A stretch of DNA of 64,000 nucleotides from Panorpa germanica (taxonomy: Eukaryota > Arthropoda > Insecta > Mecoptera > Panorpidae): contig OY783216.1 in NCBI GenBank assembly GCA_963678705.1, positions 5,208,001 to 5,272,000 of the forward strand. The letters are read 5' to 3'. This document shows positions 1 through 11,000 of the stretch, piece by piece. How positions within the stretch are numbered: position 1 is the stretch's first letter; each line of letters opens with the position of its first letter. The translations under genes were made by a program, and so were the position numbers. The notes below the pieces were generated by a model, which did not search any database, was not told the origin of the DNA, and saw only the letters and a program-made list of their open reading frames with translations.

Positions 1-413
1 AAGTAAACTGTTACTATTTAAAATATAAATATTATTCACGAAATATATTTATATTTTAAAACACACGACAGCAACTAATAGTCATCAACTATTAGATGTC
101 ACCTTTGAAAGATAAAGTAAACTGTTATAAATATTATTCACGAAATATACTTCCTGTGAAAAACACACGGCAACAACTAATAGTCATCAACTATTAGATG
201 TCACCTTGGAACATCAATAAGAATACAGTATAAAAACGGTATGAACTAAAGAAGAGGGGATGAGTCTTATTAGAACTCTGACAACAGAACTCGGCTACTC
301 TGTTACAACAAACTATTTAACCATTGTATTATCGTTATAATCAAATAAATAATTTGTATTCAAAATAAATTAAGTATTTTTTTTGTGTTAAGTATCGTTC
401 CCAAAACTTAACT
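1..413 (+). repeat. 5' LTR (first 58 bp cut off by the window)
   Basis: Matches 7399-7811 without a difference that I can see. It contains an internal imperfect direct duplication of about 110 bp (units near 2-110 and 118-225, each with the block AACTAATAGTCATCAACTAT), which may be an enhancer-like pair. The LTR ends in AACT at 413, directly at the primer binding site. Confidence 0.93.
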
Positions 414-430
414 GGCGCAGTCGGTAGGAT
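413..430 (+). other. Primer binding site, tRNA-Ser type
   Basis: TGGCGCAGTCGGTAGGAT starts at the LTR end. TGG pairs with the CCA tail and CGCAGTC fits the acceptor stem of tRNA-Ser, the primer used by 17.6/297-type errantiviruses (established knowledge). The tRNA itself was not compared. Confidence 0.7.
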
Positions 431-616
431 AACTCACTAGCCACCGTGACTAGTAAAAACGAAGTTTTTGAAAGCAGTTATTCCTAAAAAGAACCGAAAA
501 GTGACACTAACTTGTACATACAACAGAACCAAGTTAGGAGTACCGAGTTAAACACTGTATATACAACAGAACCAGTGTCCGCAAACTACTGTATATACAT
601 CAGAACCAGTAGAACA

Positions 617-706
617 GTGAAAAACAAAAGTGAAAAACAAAAGTGAAAACAAAAGTGAAAAACAAAAGTGAAAAACAAAAGTGAAAACAAAAGTGAAAAA
701 GAAAAA
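617..706 (+). repeat. Short tandem repeat in the errantivirus leader
   Basis: About seven units of AACAAAAGTGAAA with one- or two-base slips. Upstream, at 512-612, a second looser repeat has units of the type ACAGAACCAGT. Function unknown. Errantivirus leaders can hold insulator or regulatory repeats (gypsy), but these units are not the gypsy insulator sequence. Confidence 0.75.
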
Positions 707-779
707 CCAACTCTGCAACATACCGAACCAGAGCAGCCACAGGCACATCAGCAGTACGAGACTCCTGAGACCTACAAGA

Positions 780-808
780 ATGAGACTACTCATCGCAGTA
801 ACTCTAAT
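780..808 (+). other. Leader exon with splice donor for subgenomic env mRNA
   Basis: An ATG at 780 opens nine codons of mostly hydrophobic residues and then two bases, followed by a consensus donor GTAAGT at 809. The phase matches the env frame after the acceptor AG at 5640-5641. Errantivirus env is made from a spliced mRNA, so this is probably the start of the env signal peptide. The splice is inferred, not observed. Confidence 0.6.
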
Positions 809-875
809 GTAAGTCAGTTTTTGAATTTTAACAATTTTCTTGCTTTTATCTATCCTATTCCCAAATATTTAATAT

Positions 876-2195
876 ATGAGCGAAAGTGATAACACCAGTG
901 ATTCTTCGAGTGATTACACCAATTTCGACTCTGATCAATTTGACAGTGAATTATCATTTCAATTCGAAAAATTAAATATAAAAACAGACAATATGCCTAA
1001 TCTCACGGCTGAACAAATTCTAGCTGAGGCTATGAACAGAATTCAGGAATTAGAAACGAGACTATCGGCGTTACAACAACGGACTCTTGTAGAGCAAGTC
1101 CAAATACCGCGACACGAATTAGTTCATCCCTTCAGAATGGACAATTCATTTTTCGTAAATATCAAACGTTACAATGGAAATACGGCACAATTATCCGACT
1201 TCTTAAAACAAGTAGGAACTATTGTTGAAATTTACGAGGATGCACCCCCAACAATTCAAAAGTATATTGTTGAAACAATAATATCGAAATTAGAAGACAG
1301 TGCAGCTTACGTAACAGCTGGACGAAATATACATTCATGGGAAGAATTAAAAACTATCCTAAAAGAAAACTTTGGTGACCAGCGAAACGAGACAACTCTA
1401 GTTTGTGAAATCGGGTTACTAGAGCAACAGTTGGAAGAAACTCCACAGGACTTTTATAACAAATGTGTCCACCACAAAGCCGCACTATTATCACATAGTC
1501 AAGAAAATGACGACCAAAGTGCGTATGAAGCCAAATATAAATTGTATACAGATGTTATTCTTGTACAATTTACGAAAGGTCTAAGAGGTACCATAGGAGA
1601 CAATATCAGAGCAAGAATGCCATCAACATTGGAAAAAGCATGGTCATTTGTTATCGAAGAACAAAATGTCAGGTATGCTCGAACTAGAATGGGAAATGAG
1701 AAAAATCGTAATCCATTGAGAACGGCGAGAACACCTGAAAACAGTTTCCCTACTAAACAACAATATAAACCTATGCAAGTACAGCATAAACCATTTGTAT
1801 CTCAACAACAACAGCAGCAACAAGTACCCAAATTTGTGTCTCAAAATGTGCCAAAACAGGCATTTGGTAATAAAAACATAAATAAACCTTTTAACAATTG
1901 GAGGCAAACAACACCTATGCAGAAACCACAGTTTCCTGCACCAATGACTAAACCACCCATGCCAAGACCACAGCAGTTTCCACAACAGAATACCCAAAGA
2001 TGGTATGAACCAATGGAAACATCACAAATGACACGAATAAATCACTTGGAATATCAAGTGAAAAATGAAAATGAACCCCAATATGACAAACCACAAGAAT
2101 GTGAGGAAAATTATGAAAATCACGAGGAAATTGAACAACCATCTAATGAAAATTACGAAGAAGAACAGGATTTTCAGGAAGGTGCCTCGGATTAG
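876..2195 (+). CDS. gag: Errantivirus Gag polyprotein
   Basis: This 439-residue frame is open from ATG 876. The N-terminal third is acidic and Ser/Asp-rich, followed by a probable coiled stretch around residues 45-70 and a capsid-like helical region around 85-270. The C-terminal third is Gln/Pro-rich (including a run of seven Gln near residue 312) and ends in an acidic Glu/Asn/Tyr tail. No CCHC zinc knuckle is visible; this is usual for errantivirus Gag, which tends to use a basic/Gln-rich tail. It packages the element RNA into particles. The stop lies inside the pro-pol overlap, so Pol is made as a Gag-Pol fusion by frameshifting. Confidence 0.92.
   Translation: MSESDNTSDSSSDYTNFDSDQFDSELSFQFEKLNIKTDNMPNLTAEQILAEAMNRIQELETRLSALQQRTLVEQVQIPRHELVHPFRMDNSFFVNIKRYNGNTAQLSDFLKQVGTIVEIYEDAPPTIQKYIVETIISKLEDSAAYVTAGRNIHSWEELKTILKENFGDQRNETTLVCEIGLLEQQLEETPQDFYNKCVHHKAALLSHSQENDDQSAYEAKYKLYTDVILVQFTKGLRGTIGDNIRARMPSTLEKAWSFVIEEQNVRYARTRMGNEKNRNPLRTARTPENSFPTKQQYKPMQVQHKPFVSQQQQQQQVPKFVSQNVPKQAFGNKNINKPFNNWRQTTPMQKPQFPAPMTKPPMPRPQQFPQQNTQRWYEPMETSQMTRINHLEYQVKNENEPQYDKPQECEENYENHEEIEQPSNENYEEEQDFQEGASD
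2168..2174 (+). other. Candidate -1 ribosomal frameshift site (GGATTTT)
   Basis: G GAT TTT in the gag frame lies 20 bp before the gag stop. The -1 frame is open from here into protease. The heptamer is close to GGATTTA used by some retroviruses. I did not fold the downstream RNA, so the exact slip point is uncertain. Confidence 0.5.
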
Positions 2196-5100
2196 AAAAT
2201 ATTAAATTAAACACTAATAAAAATGCACCTTTACCTTTTATATATATCGACGAATTAAAAGCTAAGTTTCTAATTGATACAGGATCATCAAGAACCTTAA
2301 TAAAACCATCTCTTGCTTTTAAATATTATAATAAATATGTAAAAGATGATGAATTTTCAATCACTACACCACATCAAACTACCAACCATAAATATACGGC
2401 AACAATCCCACTATTTCCTACTTTCAAAGAAAACCAATATCACAAAATATATTTGTTTGACTTTGACAAGAAATTCCACGGTTTAATAGGCGTTGACTTA
2501 ATTAAACAACTAAAAGGAAAAATTGATTTTGAAAATAATATACTAAAAACACCGAAAACAAATATTAAAATATATATGGACAATGAAGAATTTATTAAAT
2601 TAAATACATTAAAAATAAAAAATGAACATCTTAATGAAGAAGAATCAAGAAATCTATATAAATTATTAAATTCATACAAAGACTTATTTCCGGCAGAAAA
2701 TGAATTACTATCTTTTACTAATGTAACTAAACATCATATTAGAACAACAGATGATGAACCCATCTATGTAAAAAACTACCCTTATCCAGAAATACATAGA
2801 AAAGAAGTTACACGACAGATAGAAAATATGAAAAATCAAGGAATAATTAGAAACAGTCAATCACCATATAACTGTCCTATTATAATAGTCCCAAAGAAAA
2901 TGGACAACAGTGGAAAAGCGAAAATAAGAATTGTTAACGATTATAGAAAACTAAACCATAAAACAATTGAAGATAAATTCCCGATACCTAATATAGACGG
3001 AGTACTTAGTAAAATAGGTAATTCAAATTACTTTACAACCTTAGATTTACACAGTGGATTTCTACAAATAGAAATGCATTCTGACAGTGTAGAGAAAACC
3101 GCTTTCTCTACAGAAACAGGACACTATGAATACCTTAGAATGCCCTTTGGTTTAAAAAATGCTCCGGCGACTTTCCAGAGAACAATGAACCACGTCTTAG
3201 ATGGACTAGTAAATAATATTTGCCTAGTGTATCTTGATGATATAATTATTTTTGGAACATCTCTACAAGAACATTTAGAAAACTTAAGGCATGTGTTAAA
3301 TCGATTAAGAGATGCTAAGTTAAAAATTCAAATAGATAAATGTGAATTCTTAAAGAAAGAAACAGAATTCTTAGGACATATTGTAACATCAAATGGCTTG
3401 AAACCAAACCCTAATAAACTAGAAGCTATTAAGAAATTTCCTATGCCTATTACACCTAAAGACATAAAAAGTTTTCTTGGACTCTCCGGATACTATAGAA
3501 AATTTATAAAAGATTATGCGAAAATAGCTAAGCCATTAACCCTATGTCTCAAGAAAGGACATAAAAATCTATATACACCTGAATACCACCAAGCATTCAA
3601 TGTTTTAAAAGAAACCCTAATAAACGCACCAATATTGATACGACCTAACTATGATAAACAATTTATTCTAACGACAGATGCTTCAAACATAGCAATCGGA
3701 GCAGTATTATCTCAGAAGGAAAATAATAACGACAAGCCTATAGCATATGCTTCTCGAACTCTCAATGAAGCTGAAAATAAATATTCAACAATCGAAAAAG
3801 AACTCTTAGCGATTGTATGGGCAACAGGATACTTCAGACATCATTTATATGGAAGAAAATTTAAATTGATAACTGATCACAGACCTCTTGTATGGCTTAA
3901 AGACACTAAGAACGTCTCTTCAAAATTAACAAGATACCAAATCAAGTTACTAGACTATGACTACGAGATTGAATACAAACCAGGACAACAAAATAAAGTA
4001 GCAGACGCTTTATCAAGAGTCAGAATAAATGTTTTCCCTAAAACTGAAAAACCAGATGAAACCAGTTCACTCTTTAATAACCCAGATGTGACTATGGAGG
4101 ATCTTCAATTTCTTGACGAAATACCCGACATAGAAGTTATACAAAATAACCCGGAACAACAACAAGAAATACCAGAACAAATAATTGATCTAACGTCTGA
4201 AGAAAATACTATTGATCAAATACCGGAAGAAAGATCAATGAAAACACCACCAATAAGAGGAAGTTCAACTGTCTCTAACGCAACAATTCATTCACAACAA
4301 GAAAGCGATGAAGGAATACCTATATGTGAAAAACCATTAGAATCACATCTACATCAGATACTTATAACATATACTTTTAAAGAACCACCTAAAACAATAT
4401 TAATAAAAAGAGATACACAACAAATTTTTAAAATATCAGTAAAATATAAAAATAAAGACCAATTAATACAAGAACTTAAAAAATTAAATCCTAAAGAAAA
4501 ATATTACGTACAAACTGCAGAAGACATATACAGAAACCTTATTACAGTTCGAAAGGAATATTTTCCAACGTTAAAACTCTACAGGTGTATGAAAAACGTT
4601 AAATACGTTAAAGACTTACAACAAAGAAAAAATTTAATACACGAATATCATACGGATATAACGAATCATAGAGGAATACCCGATTTAATCAAGAGATTAA
4701 AAGAAAAATATTTTTGGACTACCATAGAAAAAGAAATAAAAATATATGTGGACAATTGCAGATTATGCAAATCTAACAAATATGAGCGACACCCTACCCA
4801 AACTCATTTGAACATCACTGAGACTCCAAATAGACCTTTTCAACTAATACACATTGATACATTTGTTATTGAAAGAAAAGAATATCTAACAATGATAGAT
4901 CCCTTTAGCAAATATGCTATAATAAAAAACATACTAGGTAAAAATAGTATAGAAATTGTAAACAAATTGATAGAAATACTATCCACAATACCAATACCTC
5001 AAACAATAATTATGGATCAAGGATCAGAATTCATAAATCTTGGAGTAAAAGAACTATTGGCTACACATAAAATAAATACACATTTCACTACAGCAGGACA

Positions 5101-5635
5101 TCACACCGGAAATAGTCCTGTAGAAAGACTACATAGCACACTGATTGAACATTATAGAATAATCAAAGAAACTAATGATACTATCTCACCAGTGGAAATA
5201 ATGAATAAATGTGTATTAGCCTATAACCATACCATACATTCAACTACTGGTATGACTCCTTTAAGTGTATTATACGGATCAAACACACGCAACATATTTG
5301 ATCTAGAAATAGAAAAGGAAATTACCCAGGACAAGATAAAAGATCATCTTGACAGCCTAGAGAGAATATACGACAAAATACACGAAGAAAACATTCACAA
5401 GAAAAATGTTACTATTAACAGAATTAACGACAAAATAAAAGCTACTACATTTAATATAGGAGATTTAGTTTACATAAACAAAAATCTAAGAAATAAAGCA
5501 GATCCAATTAAAAAAGGACAGTATGTAATTCAACAAATAAATAAACAAACAAACGTTATGAATTTAAAACATATACAAACAGGAAAACTTATAGCAAAAC
5601 ATGCAAAAGAAGTTACTAAAATAAAACACCTTTAA
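2174..5635 (+). CDS. pol: Errantivirus Pro-Pol polyprotein
   Basis: The first ATG of this frame is at 2453, but the frame is open from about 2174 and the retroviral protease lies before that ATG: active-site LIDTGSS is encoded near 2270. Then follow reverse transcriptase (catalytic YLDD near 3229), RNase H (TTDAS near 3673, ITDHRPL near 3870), an integrase zinc domain (H-x-H and C-x2-C, 4645-4775) and the integrase core with D-D-E (HIDTF near 4852, MDQGSEF near 5011, then a Glu in the block after ERLHSTL near 5120). All the expected catalytic motifs are present and there is no internal stop. It probably acts as a Gag-Pol fusion after -1 frameshifting. Confidence 0.94.
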   Translation, partial: SGRCLGLENIKLNTNKNAPLPFIYIDELKAKFLIDTGSSRTLIKPSLAFKYYNKYVKDDEFSITTPHQTTNHKYTATIPLFPTFKENQYHKIYLFDFDKKFHGLIGVDLIKQLKGKIDFENNILKTPKTNIKIYMDNEEFIKLNTLKIKNEHLNEEESRNLYKLLNSYKDLFPAENELLSFTNVTKHHIRTTDDEPIYVKNYPYPEIHRKEVTRQIENMKNQGIIRNSQSPYNCPIIIVPKKMDNSGKAKIRIVNDYRKLNHKTIEDKFPIPNIDGVLSKIGNSNYFTTLDLHSGFLQIEMHSDSVEKTAFSTETGHYEYLRMPFGLKNAPATFQRTMNHVLDGLVNNICLVYLDDIIIFGTSLQEHLENLRHVLNRLRDAKLKIQIDKCEFLKKETEFLGHIVTSNGLKPNPNKLEAIKKFPMPITPKDIKSFLGLSGYYRKFIKDYAKIAKPLTLCLKKGHKNLYTPEYHQAFNVLKETLINAPILIRPNYDKQFILTTDASNIAIGAVLSQKENNNDKPIAYASRTLNEAENKYSTIEKELLAIVWATGYFRHHLYGRKFKLITDHRPLVWLKDTKNVSSKLTRYQIKLLDYDYEIEYKPGQQNKVADALSRVRINVFPKTEKPDETSSLFNNPDVTMEDLQFLDEIPDIEVIQNNPEQQQEIPEQIIDLTSEENTIDQIPEERSMKTPPIRGSSTVSNATIHSQQESDEGIPICEKPLESHLHQILITYTFKEPPKTILIKRDTQQIFKISVKYKNKDQLIQELKKLNPKEKYYVQTAEDIYRNLITVRKEYFPTLKLYRCMKNVKYVKDLQQRKNLIHEYHTDITNHRGIPDLIKRLKEKYFWTTIEKEIKIYVDNCRLCKSNKYERHPTQTHLNITETPNRPFQLIHIDTFVIERKEYLTMIDPFSKYAIIKNILGKNSIEIVNKLIEILSTIPIPQTIIMDQGSEFINLGVKELLATHKINTHFTTAGHHTGNSPVERLHSTLIEHYRIIKETNDTISPVEIMNKCVLAYNHTIHSTTGMTPLSVLYGSNTRNIFDLEIEKEITQDKIKDHLDSLERIYDKIHEENIHKKNVTINRINDKIKATTFNIGDLVYINKNLRNKADPIKKGQYVIQQINKQTNVMNLKHIQTGKLIAKHAKEVTKIKHL

Positions 5636-5641
5636 TTCCAG

Positions 5642-7307
5642 AGGTTGGACCATCGGGGCAACAGGAGACGTAATACAGAAAATTACTGACAATCCCGGAC
5701 TATATCCAGTACAACTAGGAATAGCAACCAACATAAAAACATATTGGAAACTCATAAAAGTCATAAACTACGCACCTTTGATTGAAAAAAGTAAAAACAT
5801 AAATCTACAAGCAGAAACATTTTTACAAAAATATACATTAAAAATTGATAAAACACCATATAAAATATATCAAACTACTGTTAATGAAAATACTAAAAGA
5901 ATAGAACAAATTGTTAATGAAATATTTACTACACCTATTAATCGAATGAAAAGATCAATAGAACCACTAGGAAATATAATTAAAATTATATCAGGAAACC
6001 TAGATGCCGAAGATGGTAGAAGATATGACAATGCTATAAAACAAATGCAATTAAAATCAAATGCACAAAACAAGAACATAAATCAACTAACATCATTAAT
6101 GGAAAAAGCCGGAGAAAAACATCAACGTGCTATAAAAAATATTAATGAAAATCAAATACATATGGAGAAAATAATAAATCAATTACTGGAATCAAAACGA
6201 CAGATCGCTACTCAGTTTGATCGAGTAAATAAAGAAGATGAAATAAAATCTATATTTGAACAAATAATAATGCTTCAACAATCTATCATCAACGAATTTA
6301 ATACAATAGAAGAAGCAGTAACATTCCTAAGAATTGAGACTTTCCATCCTGCTATTTGCTCTCCAGAAGAACTAAGAAAAGAAATTAATTTGATACAACG
6401 AAGAATAACAGATAAATATGTAATACCCTATTCAGACGAATTGAGTAAACTAGATAAATTAATCCAAGCTGATGCATACATCACTAATTATGAAATAAAA
6501 ATGATAATTAAAATACCTTTGATAACCAATCAAAAATACCAATATTTCCACCTCTATTCAGTTCCTATGAAATATAAAAATCAACCCCATTTCCAATTGA
6601 TTATCCCTTCCGCAAGATACTTGTTAATATCAGAAACAGACTATCTTCAAAGCGATAAGAAATGCCGACAAATAACAACGGAGGAATTCATATGCAACAT
6701 AGAAGAAAAGAAATGGATAGACCACACACCCTGTGAAGTACAGCTTGTAAGACAACTGGAAAACCCTACATGTGATGTACATACCTTCGCAAACTACACT
6801 GAAGCTATTCAAGCCATCAATGAAAACTCATGGATATTATCTAGCCCCAAACAGATTAAAACTACCTTAAAAAGTCAAGATACATCATCAATCTTTGTAC
6901 TAGAAGGAAGTTACTTAATAACTTTGCCCAATAAATGTCAATTAATTAATGAACATTTTGAATTAATTCCACAAATAAATAATTTAAAAACAACAATTAA
7001 GGTAAAAACTGCAATGTTAAAATACAATTTTAACACTACTCAAAAACTTCCAATACAACATTTAAATTTAAAGCACGTAAACCTTGACGACTTTAAATCT
7101 ATATCTAATCAATATAATAAATTACCCATACTAACCAATATAGATATAAAACATAAAATACATACCAATACTAATACTATTGTAATAATTTTAATCATTA
7201 TTATAATTATATGTATACTAGTATATAAGCTATATTTAAAGAAAAAGAAAAATCAAATATTGAAAGAAATTAATAAAACAGAGGTAATACAATTGGAAGA
7301 AAATTAA
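5642..7307 (+). CDS. env: Errantivirus envelope-like glycoprotein (spliced)
   Basis: The frame is open from just after a splice acceptor (TTCCAG, ending 5641) to 7307 and has no ATG near its 5' end, so it needs the spliced leader at 780-808. A dibasic RMKR cleavage site is encoded near 5946, followed by a probable fusion-peptide region. A long heptad-like helical region follows (about 6030-6300), then a Cys-containing ectodomain and one strong C-terminal membrane segment (Ile-rich, about 7180-7230) with a short Lys-rich tail. This is the layout of errantivirus Env, related to baculovirus F fusion proteins. The frame looks unbroken; infectivity cannot be judged from sequence. Confidence 0.85.
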
Positions 7308-7329
7308 CTCCAAAGATAATTTTCTATCT

Positions 7330-7340
7330 AGGTTAGGAGG
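7330..7340 (+). other. Polypurine tract
   Basis: AGGTTAGGAGG lies directly before the 3' LTR start AGTTAACT. It primes plus-strand DNA synthesis in LTR elements. Confidence 0.7.
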
Positions 7341-7811
7341 AGTTAACTATACCCTAATTACTACATCATCATTATTGCATCATATTGCGCAATAGATAAA
7401 GTAAACTGTTACTATTTAAAATATAAATATTATTCACGAAATATATTTATATTTTAAAACACACGACAGCAACTAATAGTCATCAACTATTAGATGTCAC
7501 CTTTGAAAGATAAAGTAAACTGTTATAAATATTATTCACGAAATATACTTCCTGTGAAAAACACACGGCAACAACTAATAGTCATCAACTATTAGATGTC
7601 ACCTTGGAACATCAATAAGAATACAGTATAAAAACGGTATGAACTAAAGAAGAGGGGATGAGTCTTATTAGAACTCTGACAACAGAACTCGGCTACTCTG
7701 TTACAACAAACTATTTAACCATTGTATTATCGTTATAATCAAATAAATAATTTGTATTCAAAATAAATTAAGTATTTTTTTTGTGTTAAGTATCGTTCCC
7801 AAAACTTAACT
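7341..7811 (+). repeat. 3' LTR (471 bp, complete)
   Basis: Starts AGTTAACT and ends TTAACT, giving a short terminal inverted repeat. The last 413 bp match the 5' LTR. It ends 219 bp before the start codon of the first PGRP gene, in the same orientation, so the LTR promoter or its read-through could reach that gene (inference). Confidence 0.93.
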
Positions 7812-8030
7812 CGCGTGAGAAATAGTCAAGGAGTAGAACGCGAAAGAGGTTGAGTGGGGGGTATGTTTATATCTAAAACAAACATACAGTCATTGTGCGA
7901 ACGTTAGCGGATGAATACATAACGCGCAATATAATTTGACATTATGTTTAATTAATAAAAGGATACTAAAGGATAATAAAACTAAACTCTTGTGTACACT
8001 TAACTTAAAGTAAATATAAACGTTATCAAA

Positions 8031-11000
8031 ATGAACAGTGAAAATATAACAGAAAATGAAGTGAACAGTATTACGGGTAATGTCAAAAATCTTAACCTAA
8101 AAATAGACAACAGCGATCTAAACCAAAATGTATACAATATAAAAACAATTCGCGCAAAGTTATTAAAAGAGGATCCAGTGCTTGAAATAGAAGAGTTGTT
8201 AAGAACAGATAGTGTTCCTAAATCACCTGGTGCCACCGGTTTGTTGGAAGTAGAATCCAGGAAAGAATATCTCGAGAAATGGATGCAGGATTCAGCATTT
8301 AGTGAAGTAGAAACAGAATCAACATATTCCTCTTACGCCGAAACAACAGATAGCGAGTTCTCGGAATTATCAGCCGATTTACAACTAACTACACTTGATC
8401 AGAAGAATTTAGTGCATGAAATTTTTAACAATGGTGGCGCTGCTGTTGGTGTCATGCCTTCTTCTAATCAAGTTTTTGGTGATGTAACTGTTTCTAATTC
8501 AGAGAAAGTTCAAATTGGAAATGTGACACATATATCAGGACCTGTGCATATTGTGATTGGTGGAAGGCATACGAAGAATATTGTGAAAAATGTTAAGAAG
8601 GCGGATCAAAGCGCTGAAGATGTTCGTTCTAACGCGTTCATTGGCTCTACAGCTGGTAAGTGTTAAACAGGTTCAATGCATCCGTTCATTCTTGTGGATT
8701 TGACCAGAGAAATTATTTAGCACTGCTCTGTTTACAAAACATTATTTCTTGGTTTGAGTCTTTGATTATTCTGAAAAAAAACTTTATTATTCGGAAAATA
8801 TATACTTCAGTTTTAGTTGTCAATTAAGTAGATACTTGTATTAACCAGTTTTTATCTAAAACAAATATTTATAAGATCGTACATAGATAATCTTCCCTTT
8901 ATTTCATAATATTATTTCATTTATGATATTCAAGTTTTCTATATACGCGTGAAATGATAATTTCAATAAATTCGCAGTCGTAGCTAGATACCTAGTAAAC
9001 ACGATTATGTTTATTTTACATAAACCAATGTAATATTTTACTTACATTAATACAATTTCATACAAAAGCTTTCCAAATTATATTAGTAAAAAAATGAAGA
9101 TAGCATATTGTACTTTCTATATACAATTACATTTATTTAAAGTTAACCTTAAATACTGAAATAGAAAATAGATATAAATTTCTAGCTATCAGCTATTTCT
9201 ATTAGAAAATGTATCGTTTTGTTTTTTTCATTAAAAATGAAAGCGACCTACCATAACTTATCTCATTGCTTCCGGAGGAAATTATCCGAACTTTAATTGT
9301 ATTTATTTTGAGTCCGAAACGGTCAATCTATTTCAAATTTTTAGCATAATTACATTATGATATCATTTATAACTTTACAAGAATGTATAACCCCCTACCT
9401 TTAAAAAGATATATTTTTTCGTCTTATTTTGTTCTTTGATATTTTTTTTGGAAGCCAAATTTTAGATTAGATGTGACGTCACAAAGTTGTGACTTCTTTC
9501 CCCCTTCCCCCTTTGCATGTGACGTAATTGACGGTTAAGTAACGTTTTGATTGAAATGTTCTCATTGTCAATTTCTTATGTATTCACGATTTAGCTTAGA
9601 TTTGCGTCGTTTATTATTTCAATTTTCGTTGCTTAAATACTTGGCTTTAGTAATATTTTAGTAATTTGTGTACCAGCTAACAAAGACCTACCCTACAAAC
9701 AATTTTGATCGGAATCCTATTAGACATTAGTGATACATTACATGAAGCTTTGGACAGCATGTCTGCACCGGCCGGAACGCTCCGTACCCCCTCTGATTGC
9801 CTTCCTAATACTTTCCAAACGCGGTTTGCCGAGGTGCGAAGTCGTGGTACTACCACATATGTTCTCCCGAACACTGTTTGACTACTGTCTAACCGCTCTT
9901 TGATACGAGATTGCTAAGATACGACAAATTGTTTGTAGGGTTGTTGAATTGCGTTGTTACGCATAGAGAAAGATTAATTCGATCTGTTTCGTCCTTTTCC
10001 GGTCGCTATTAACGACGTAAATCGAGGCCGTGGAGTATTTTGCTTATAGTCAATATAGAAACGTGTTTTATATTTCAGTACCGAAAGTAAATAATGGCAT
10101 TCTACGAATTTTGGAAAGAAGAACATGGCTTGCCCAACCACCGTTGGAAAAGGAAACACTAGAAACTCCTGTTGATTACGTGATTATATGTAAGTAAATG
10201 AAAAATTTATAAAAGTATATCATACTCGTATTAACGCACTTATATTAACATCATATTTAAGTTTTATCAAATTCTCTAGCAAACCGTGGTTTTACTTAAA
10301 TAAACCTATAAATATTAATGAAAGAAATTTAAATTCTAATGATAACAAATCAAATAATGATATTTTGACATGCAAAATTAAGGAGATGTATTTCAATATA
10401 ATAAATAAAAATAATACCATAAAATTTATGTGTATACCGGGATATTGTGGAATAAGGGGAAATGAAATTGCGGACAAATTGGCAAAGCAATCAATAAACT
10501 TGGAAATTGAGATTAAAGTGAAATTACCTTCATATGAAATTTTTAATATAATCAAAAAATTAAACTTCAATTTGAGAAACCAAGATTTCATTAACAAAAG
10601 TCAGTTAAAAGGAAGAGATTATTATATGTTACATCCAAATTTAAGTAAGAAAAGAAGGTTTAGGAATGAGTCCCGCAAAATTATATCAACTATAATCAGA
10701 ATCAAAAGTAATCATTGTAAAACCCCAGCTCACCTGTACAAAATTAATATTAAATCCGACGATAGATGTCAATGTGGTGAAGAAGGAACTTTGGATCATA
10801 TTATATTTGAATGCATAAATTATAGTTTAGAAAGATCAAAATTCAATAGTAAAATATTAGATGTGATTAAAACTTTTCCTGTTAATACTAAATTTTTGTT
10901 AAGCGATTCAAAATTAATTAGTGAATTATTTAAATATTTAGAAATTTGTAAAATAGAATTATAAAATGTGAAATATGTAAAATAATTGTTTGATGGTGGC

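Larger units (their letters stand above)
1..7811 (+). mobile_element. Errantivirus (Gypsy-type LTR retrotransposon with env), nearly complete
   Basis: Order seen: 5' LTR, tRNA primer site, leader, gag, -1 frame pro-pol (protease, RT, RNase H, integrase), env with a C-terminal membrane anchor, purine tract, 3' LTR. This order plus a third spliced env frame defines insect errantiviruses. The 3' LTR runs 7341-7811, starting AGTTAACT and ending TTAACT. The window opens inside the 5' LTR, whose first 58 bp are missing. By eye I see no difference between the 413 bp shared by the two LTRs, and all three main frames are open, so the insertion looks recent and possibly active. The flank after the 3' LTR is CGCGTGAG; the target duplication cannot be checked because the left flank lies outside the window. 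Confidence 0.95.

Noticed and set aside
1-60. Position 1 as the true start of the 5' LTR
   Set aside because: The 3' copy shows the LTR starts at 7341 with AGTTAACT after a purine tract; position 1 corresponds to 7399, so the window cuts the LTR.
668-889. A separate 73-codon gene in the errantivirus leader
   Set aside because: The frame has no ATG at its start, is made largely of the short tandem repeat, and runs across the splice donor at 809.
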